This document shows, piece by piece, positions 22,828 through 27,875 of a DNA stretch of 27,875 bases. The first letter of the stretch is position 1; every line of letters starts with the position of its first letter. The notes under the pieces are model-generated. The model made no database searches, was not told the DNA's origin, and was given only the letters and a program-made list of their open reading frames with translations. The stretch is from Rhizobiales bacterium UBA3584 (GTDB lineage: Bacteria; Pseudomonadota; Alphaproteobacteria; Rhizobiales; Devosiaceae). The stretch is taken from positions 837-28,711 of the forward strand of contig DFMV01000021.1 of the NCBI GenBank assembly GCA_002375765.1, given 5' to 3'. Position numbers and translations under genes: made by a program.

Positions 22828-24558
22828 ATGCATATTCTACGTCACGGCGGAGCCTTGCTTTCCGCCGCTCTCCTTTCATCAGTACCCGTCTGGGCACAGG
22901 ACGTTCCCCAACCCGAAGATACGACAGCCATCGCCGATAACGAATCCGTGATGGCCGAGGATTTCATGATCGCCTCGGCGCATCCACTGGCCACACAGGC
23001 CGGCTATGATGTGCTGGCGGCGGGCGGTTCGGCGGCCGATGCGGCCGTTGCCGTCCAGACCATGCTCGGGCTCGTCGAGCCGCAAAGCTCGGGGCTGGGT
23101 GGCGGTGCGTTCCTGCTCTATTGGGACGCGGCAACCGGTGAACTCACCACCTACGACGCGCGCGAGAAAGCCCCGCTGGCCGCCGATGGCGATTACTGGC
23201 TCGACGAGAGCGGTGAACCCATGGGCTTCATGGACGCGGTGATTGGCGGTCGCTCGGCCGGTGTGCCCGGCACGCCGATGCTGCTTGAAACCCTCCATAC
23301 CGATCACGGGACCATGGACTGGGCAGAGTTGCTCCAGCCCGCCATAGACACCGCCGAGAACGGTTTTACCGTCACCCAGCGGATGGCGGATTCGGTTGCC
23401 GGAGCCACCGGTCTCGATACCTTTGTTGAGGCGTCCGAGTATTTCTTCCCCGGCGGCGAGCCGATTGCCGAAGGCTCGACCCTGACCAATCAGGCCTATG
23501 CCGATACGCTCAAGCTCTATGCCGAAGAGGGCGCGGCGCCTTTCTATACCGGCGAGATCGCCGAAGACATCGTTGCGGCGCTCAACACCAACATCAATCC
23601 CGGCATCCTCACCATGGAGGATATGGCGGCCTATGAGGTGATAAAGCGCGATCCGGTCTGCATGGATTATCGCGGCTACGAGGTTTGCGGCATGGGTCCC
23701 CCCTCCTCGGGCGCTCTGACCGTCGGTCAGATCCTGGGGGTTCTCGAGCCGTTCGACATTGCCGCCATGGAAGACGGCGTCGCGTTCCGCCACCTGTTCG
23801 CCGAAGCGTCCAAATTGGCCTTTGCCGATCGCGGGCTCTATCTGGGCGACAGCGACTTCGTCGACATCCCCGAAGGCTATCTCGATGATGCCTACCTGGC
23901 CGAACGCAGTGCGCTGATCGACCCCGACGCCTCGATGGGTACCGCCTCCCCCGGCGTTCCTCCGGGATGGGATGAGGCGCTTCTGGCCTCCGATATCGAA
24001 CGTCCACGCGCCGGCACCTCGCATTTCGTCATCGTCGATGCCGAAGGCAATGCGATTTCAGCGACAACGACGATCGAGAGCGGCTTTGGCAGCCGGGTGA
24101 TGACCCGCGGCTTCCTGCTCAATAACGAGCTGACCGACTTCTCGTTCGCACCGGAAGCCGATGGCGCGCCCATCGCCAACAGGGTCGAGCCCGGCAAGCG
24201 TCCGCGTTCGTCAATGGCCCCGACCATCGTCTTTGAAAACGACGCTCCGGTGCTTTTGACCGGCAGCCCCGGCGGCGCGGCGATCATCCACTACACGGCC
24301 CTGTCGCTGGTCTCGCTGCTCGATTGGGGCATGGACCCGCAGGAAGCCATCGACCTGCCGCATGTGACCAATTTCAACGGCCGCACCAATATCGAAGAGG
24401 GTGAAGGCTCTGCCGAACTGGCCGCAGGTCTAGAAGCGCTGGGCCATGAGGTCAACGTCACCAACCTCAACTCCGGCCTGCACGTCATCAAGCTCACCGA
24501 TGAGGGCCTGATCGGCGCCGCCGACAAACGCCGCGAAGGCGTCGTCATGGGCGATTGA
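22828..24558 (+). CDS. ggt: Gamma-glutamyltransferase (periplasmic)
   Basis: This 576-aa Ntn-hydrolase cleaves gamma-glutamyl bonds such as that of glutathione, with transfer to water or amino acceptors. The N-terminal signal 'MHILRHGGALLSAALLSSVP' ends in a 'VWA-QD' cleavage site, so it is periplasmic. The large subunit shows 'MIASAHPLATQAGYDVLAAG' and 'PQSSGLGGGAFLLYW'. The autocleavage and catalytic Thr is T397 in 'AGTSHFVIVD'. The small subunit has 'NNELTDFSF' and 'GSPGGAAIIHY', which help bind substrate. Length is typical. I chose the ATG at 22828 because GAGG lies at proper distance; an ATG at 22816 is in frame but poorly placed. A strong hairpin follows the gene. It is probably monocistronic. 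Confidence 0.96.
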   Translation: MHILRHGGALLSAALLSSVPVWAQDVPQPEDTTAIADNESVMAEDFMIASAHPLATQAGYDVLAAGGSAADAAVAVQTMLGLVEPQSSGLGGGAFLLYWDAATGELTTYDAREKAPLAADGDYWLDESGEPMGFMDAVIGGRSAGVPGTPMLLETLHTDHGTMDWAELLQPAIDTAENGFTVTQRMADSVAGATGLDTFVEASEYFFPGGEPIAEGSTLTNQAYADTLKLYAEEGAAPFYTGEIAEDIVAALNTNINPGILTMEDMAAYEVIKRDPVCMDYRGYEVCGMGPPSSGALTVGQILGVLEPFDIAAMEDGVAFRHLFAEASKLAFADRGLYLGDSDFVDIPEGYLDDAYLAERSALIDPDASMGTASPGVPPGWDEALLASDIERPRAGTSHFVIVDAEGNAISATTTIESGFGSRVMTRGFLLNNELTDFSFAPEADGAPIANRVEPGKRPRSSMAPTIVFENDAPVLLTGSPGGAAIIHYTALSLVSLLDWGMDPQEAIDLPHVTNFNGRTNIEEGEGSAELAAGLEALGHEVNVTNLNSGLHVIKLTDEGLIGAADKRREGVVMGD

Positions 24559-24568
24559 TCCCTTTCAT

Positions 24569-24593
24569 GGCTGGCGGCCCCTGTCCGCCAGCC
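24569..24593 (+). terminator. Hairpin after ggt
   Basis: The perfect 9-bp stem GGCTGGCGG/CCGCCAGCC has a 7-base loop and starts 11 bp after the ggt stop. It is followed by C-rich rather than T-rich sequence. Termination or mRNA 3' protection is likely. Confidence 0.6.
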
Positions 24594-24654
24594 TCCCCCC
24601 ACATCTGTCAGGGCGTGTATCGGGCCCACGGCATTCACAAAAACCCTCTGCCAC

Positions 24655-24671
24655 CCCGGCCTTGAGCCGGG
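24655..24671. repeat. REP-like extragenic palindrome
   Basis: CCCGGC and GCCGGG surround CTTGA, followed by GATCCAGT. This form of palindrome, an arm pair around 'CTTGA' next to 'GGGATCCAGT', is a common intergenic repeat in many alphaproteobacterial genomes. It lies between ggt and the IclR gene, outside any gene. Only one copy is seen in this window. Confidence 0.55.
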
Positions 24672-24776
24672 ATCCAGTACACTCAGCACCCCAGAAAGAA
24701 CCGCCCCCTCTGCCGGTTACGAATTGCCGGAATCCAGCTCAAGGCCACGCCCCGAGCAAGGCCGGTCGCGTGTGCC

Positions 24777-25577
24777 TCAGCGCCCCGGCAGTTGCCCGCC
24801 CAGAATAATCGTCAATTCCTTTGCGGCCTCGGCGATCAGCCGCCCCAGCACATGCAACCGTTCGTCGCTGACGCGTACCGCGAGCCCTGAAATCGAAATC
24901 GCGCACAGCGCTTCGGCCTGAGCGTTATAGACCACCGCCGCGGCACATCTGAGCCCGGTTACGAACTCCTCATCGTCCAGCGCATAGCCCCGCTGGCGGA
25001 TGGCGGCGATATCGGCGCGGAGTTCGGAGGCCCTGGTTATCGATTTTTCGGTGATCCTGCGCAGCCCGTTCCGCGATATGGCCGCATCCACGTCGGCGTC
25101 GGAATAGCTGGCGAGGATCGCCTTGCCCATGCCCGAATTGACGACCGGCGCCCTGCCCCCGACCCTGGTGATCGCACGCATGATTTCGCGGCTTTCCACC
25201 TGGGTCAGCACCACCACCTCCCCGTCGTCGACGATGCCGAGATTGACCGTTTCGCGCGTCTGGTCGCGCAGGCGACGCAGCAGCGGGAGGGCCGGCGCAA
25301 CGAAATTGCGCTGGCGCACGAACGCCGAACCGACGGTGAACGCACCGCGTCCGACGTGCCACATGCCATCGGAGCGGTCGAACTGCACGAAGCGGCGCTG
25401 CTCGAGCGTTGTCAAAAGCCGGTGGACCGTGGAAACCGAAAGGCCGGTGCGCCTGGCCAAATCGGTCAGGCGATAGCCTTCCTCGTCCTCGCCGAGCACT
25501 TCGAGGATAGCCATGGCCCGGTCGATCGACTGCACGATACCCGAACGCGGCGGCGGGCTGGTCACCATTTCATTCAT
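24777..25577 (-). CDS. IclR family transcriptional regulator
   Basis: This 266-aa regulator has an N-terminal winged helix-turn-helix (about 14-80): 'SIDRAMAILEVLGEDEEGYR', 'LTDLARRTGLSVSTVHRLLT', 'TLEQRRFVQFD'. The C-terminal effector-binding domain (about 90-260) shows 'RLRDQTRETVNLGIVDDGEV', 'APVVNSGMGKAILASYSD' and 'GYALDDEEFVTGLRCAAAVV', all family landmarks. The length is normal. The start at 25577 is followed by an alternative ATG three codons in. It diverges from the acyltransferase gene, with 109 bp between the starts. Its effector is unknown, and control of the divergent gene is only suggested by position. Confidence 0.94.
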   Translation of the reverse strand: MNEMVTSPPPRSGIVQSIDRAMAILEVLGEDEEGYRLTDLARRTGLSVSTVHRLLTTLEQRRFVQFDRSDGMWHVGRGAFTVGSAFVRQRNFVAPALPLLRRLRDQTRETVNLGIVDDGEVVVLTQVESREIMRAITRVGGRAPVVNSGMGKAILASYSDADVDAAISRNGLRRITEKSITRASELRADIAAIRQRGYALDDEEFVTGLRCAAAVVYNAQAEALCAISISGLAVRVSDERLHVLGRLIAEAAKELTIILGGQLPGR

Positions 25578-25686
25578 GGAGCCGTCCTCTCCTGAAATTT
25601 TTTACCATAATCGCATCCGTAATAATAAGTGCCGCGACAATAGGGCTATTCAGCCGGTGAACCAGTCACAAGCGGCGATACCCCCC

Positions 25687-26748
25687 ATGCCCAATCGGTC
25701 ACTCGGCGATCTGCTCGAAAGCCGGCAGAACAGTTTCAACGCCGTGCGCCTGCTTGCCTCCGCCGCCGTGTTCGTTTCCCATAGTTTCCTGCTGCTGCCG
25801 TTCGGCGCACATCTCGAGCCGTTCGATGGCGCGACCTACAATCTGGGTCAGATCGCGGTGAACGTGTTCTTCTGCCCGTCGGGCCTGATGCTGTCGCGCT
25901 CTTATGCCCTCAATCGCAACCCGGCGCGCTTTGCCTGGGCCCGCACCGTCCGAATTTTTCCGGGCCTGATCGCTGCCAGCATGGTGACCGCATGGATCAT
26001 AGGGCCGCTCAACACCACGCTGCCGCTCGGCGACTATTTTGCTGCGCCCGAAACGCTGGCCTACCCGTTTTCCGTCCCGCTGCTGTTCAACGCCGCGCCG
26101 CTTCCCGGCGTCTTTGCCTTCGGTGTCGAACCGTTCAGCATCAGTACGCCGCTCTGGACCATCAAATACGAATTGCTGGCCTATATCGGCTTTACCGGAT
26201 TTGCCGCCACGGGGCTGTGGCCGCGGGGGCGTGGAGCGCTCATCGTTACGCCGGCGCTGGGCATTGCGCTGACGGTCACCACTTTCAATCACGCCCTGGA
26301 CGAGAACATCGCGGGCAGCCTTTTGCGCTTCGGCTTTTGCTTTGCGCTGGGCCATCTGGCCTTCATCTATCGCGATGTCATCCGCCTCGACATGCGCGGA
26401 GCGCTGGCCGGGCTGGGTCTGGGGCTGCCGCTGCTCTTTACCCCGCTCGGCGCGCTGGTTTCTATTGTCTCGGTCGGCTATCTGGCGGTCTGTCTGGGCA
26501 ACATTTCGTTCGGCAGGCTCACCTGCTGGTCGCGGAGGACCGACATTTCCTATGGCATCTATCTTTATGCCTGGCCTATCCAGCAGATGCTGATCGGGCG
26601 CTTTGCCCATGACGCGTTCGATGCCATGGGGCTGGCGCTTCTGGCCGCGGCCATCGCCGTCGCCATGGGATGGCTATCATGGACGCTCATCGAGCGCCCC
26701 GCCCTGTCGCTCAAGCTGCGAGAAAACATTCTCGTCGCCGCAAACTGA
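25687..26748 (+). CDS. Acyltransferase 3 family membrane protein
   Basis: This 353-aa integral membrane O-acyltransferase (OafA-like) probably modifies a cell-surface sugar. The start 'RQNSFNAVRLLASAAVFVSH' holds the membrane segment with the conserved His. 'NLGQIAVNVFFCPSGLMLSR' is the second segment, where 'F-x-S-G' is usual, here with Cys-Pro. 'ARTVRIFPGL' is the conserved Arg-rich cytoplasmic loop, and 'STPLWTIKYELLAYI' and 'DISYGIYLYAWPIQQML' are further family landmarks. About ten membrane segments are expected. I chose the ATG at 25687; an in-frame GTG at 25657 is an alternative, and neither has a strong RBS. The gene ends at a hairpin and diverges from the IclR gene. Confidence 0.88.
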   Translation: MPNRSLGDLLESRQNSFNAVRLLASAAVFVSHSFLLLPFGAHLEPFDGATYNLGQIAVNVFFCPSGLMLSRSYALNRNPARFAWARTVRIFPGLIAASMVTAWIIGPLNTTLPLGDYFAAPETLAYPFSVPLLFNAAPLPGVFAFGVEPFSISTPLWTIKYELLAYIGFTGFAATGLWPRGRGALIVTPALGIALTVTTFNHALDENIAGSLLRFGFCFALGHLAFIYRDVIRLDMRGALAGLGLGLPLLFTPLGALVSIVSVGYLAVCLGNISFGRLTCWSRRTDISYGIYLYAWPIQQMLIGRFAHDAFDAMGLALLAAAIAVAMGWLSWTLIERPALSLKLRENILVAAN

Positions 26749-26774
26749 AAAGGGCCCGCCGAAGCGAGCCCTTT
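26749..26774. terminator. Bidirectional terminator between convergent genes
   Basis: AAAGGGC pairs with GCCCTTT across a 12-base loop that can form an inner GC/GC step. On the minus strand the stem runs into TTTT, which serves the carboxynorspermidine synthase gene. On the plus strand it starts directly after the acyltransferase stop. Confidence 0.8.
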
Positions 26775-26795
26775 CCAATCGTTTTGCTTGCGCGT

Positions 26796-27875
26796 TCAGC
26801 GCTTGCCGGCAACTTTTCCGGCAATGGCGGTCGCAGGTGGCGTCCAGCCCTCGAACGAGAGGTCGCGTTCGCCATTCTCGTCGCGGATCGAGGTCTGGAG
26901 CCCCATCTTGTTGAGCAGGCCCAGGAAGGGCTGCGGGGGCAGTTCCTCGACATTGACCATCTTGTGGCAATCCCAGGTGCCCTTGGCGACAAGGATCGCC
27001 GCGGCCACCGGCGGCACGCCCGCCGTGTAGGAAATGCCCTGGCTACCCACCTCGTTGTAGGCTTCCTTGTGGTCGGCGACGTTGTAGATGAAGACCTCGC
27101 GGTCCTCCCCGTCCTTCTTGCCCTTCACCAGATCGCCGATGCAGGTCTTGCCCTCATATTCGGGAGCAAGCGAGGACGGATCGGGCAGCACGGCCTTGAC
27201 CACCTTGAGCGGCACCACTTCGAGCCCTTCGGCCGTTGTCACCGGCTGCTCGGAGAGCAGGCCAAGGTTCTTGAGCACGGTAAAGACGTTGATGTAGTGC
27301 TCGCCGAACCCCATCCAGAAACGGATATCGGGCACGTCGAGATTGCGCGAGAGCGAATGGAGCTCGTCGTGCCCCGACAGATAGGACGTGCGCTCGCCCA
27401 CCACCGGAAGATCGTCGGTGCGCGAGACCTCGAACATCTTGTTGGTCTGCCACTGGCTGTCCTGCCAGGAATAGACCACGCCGGTAAATTCGCGGAAATT
27501 GATTTCCGGGTCGAAATTGGTGGCGAAATACTTGCCGTGCGACCCGGCATTGATGTCGATGATATCGATTGAATCGACAGTGTCGAAATACTCGTCCACC
27601 GCCAGCGCCGCATAGGCATTGACGACACCGGGATCGAACCCGGCGCCCAGAATTGCCGTCACACCGGCCTTCTCGCACCGCTCGCGCCGCTTCCATTCGT
27701 AATTGCCGTACCAGGGCGGCGTCTCACAAATCTTTTCGGGCTCTTCATGGATGGCCGTGTCGATATAGGCCACACCCGTTTGGATGCACGCCTCGAGCAC
27801 GCTCATGTTGATGAAGGCGGAGCCGACATTGATGACGATCTGCGACCGTGTCTTGGCGATCAGCGCCTTGGTCGC
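26796..27875 (-). CDS. Carboxynorspermidine synthase-like (saccharopine dehydrogenase family), 5' end cut
   Basis: This is an NADPH-dependent enzyme expected to join a diamine to aspartate semialdehyde in the alternative polyamine pathway. The visible 359 residues lack the N-terminal nucleotide-binding start, which lies beyond the right edge. Reading in from the edge: 'KTRSQIVINVGSAFINMSVL', then 'CIQTGVAYIDTAIHEEP', 'PPWYGNYEWKRRERCEKAGV', 'AILGAGFDPGVVNAYAALAV', and 'SIDIIDINAGSHGKYFATNF'. The C-terminal part includes 'WMGFGEHYINVFTVLKNLGL' and 'SQGISYTAGVPPVAAAILVA'. These match the bacterial carboxynorspermidine/saccharopine dehydrogenase group better than fungal lysine enzymes. A decarboxylase partner (nspC) is expected nearby but is not visible. 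Confidence 0.9.
   Translation of the reverse strand, partial: ATKALIAKTRSQIVINVGSAFINMSVLEACIQTGVAYIDTAIHEEPEKICETPPWYGNYEWKRRERCEKAGVTAILGAGFDPGVVNAYAALAVDEYFDTVDSIDIIDINAGSHGKYFATNFDPEINFREFTGVVYSWQDSQWQTNKMFEVSRTDDLPVVGERTSYLSGHDELHSLSRNLDVPDIRFWMGFGEHYINVFTVLKNLGLLSEQPVTTAEGLEVVPLKVVKAVLPDPSSLAPEYEGKTCIGDLVKGKKDGEDREVFIYNVADHKEAYNEVGSQGISYTAGVPPVAAAILVAKGTWDCHKMVNVEELPPQPFLGLLNKMGLQTSIRDENGERDLSFEGWTPPATAIAGKVAGKR

Overview
The window is about 28 kb of GC-rich DNA from an alphaproteobacterium. The most likely group is Hyphomicrobiales (Devosia/Pelagibacterium-like), judged from gene content: a PrtD-type secretion ATPase, an SqdB-like epimerase, a LacI regulator beside a family 5 binding protein, and a carboxynorspermidine synthase. 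This is inference, because no rRNA or marker gene is present. I saw no tRNA, rRNA, CRISPR array or insertion sequence.

Left region (1-3818): a truncated oligopeptide-type ABC solute-binding protein diverges from a LacI regulator, which is followed by a HAD-like protein with an extra N-terminal domain. The same 19-bp operator sequence occurs before lacI and, in inverted orientation, before the HAD gene. This suggests one LacI regulon covering all three genes.

Centre (3830-15762): a type I secretion island. Reading leftwards on the minus strand it has a 413-aa extremely acidic repeat protein, a strong hairpin, a 650-aa protein with six copies of a Q-x-N-x3-D-x-D-like motif, the export ATPase, the HlyD-type adaptor, and after a gap a GNAT-like/TPR protein. 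Neither large protein carries RTX nonapeptides. The two share a motif near the C-terminus of the 413-aa protein, so they are candidates for a non-RTX surface or secreted fibre and its partner. To the right, in the opposite orientation, lie a LuxR regulator with a degenerate receiver, a small HEPN-like protein, and a SARP/BTAD-type regulator. A perfect 11-bp tandem direct repeat of the kind SARPs bind lies upstream of the luxR gene. No TolC-like outer-membrane gene is visible. This island is the best candidate for a poorly described system.

Right-centre (15836-20798): a tight minus-strand polysaccharide operon with an SqdB-like UDP-sulfoquinovose synthase, a BcsB-like protein split by a single-base frameshift in a run of five G (five C on the coding strand), a membrane glycosyltransferase 2, and a 57-aa membrane or exported peptide. 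Together they suggest synthesis and export of a polymer or glycolipid that may contain a sulfosugar.

Right region (21065-27875): a DHA2-type MFS exporter diverges from a periplasmic gamma-glutamyltransferase. An IclR regulator diverges from an acyltransferase 3 membrane protein. The 3' part of a carboxynorspermidine synthase (saccharopine dehydrogenase family) runs off the right edge. Several hairpin terminators and one REP-like palindrome separate these units.
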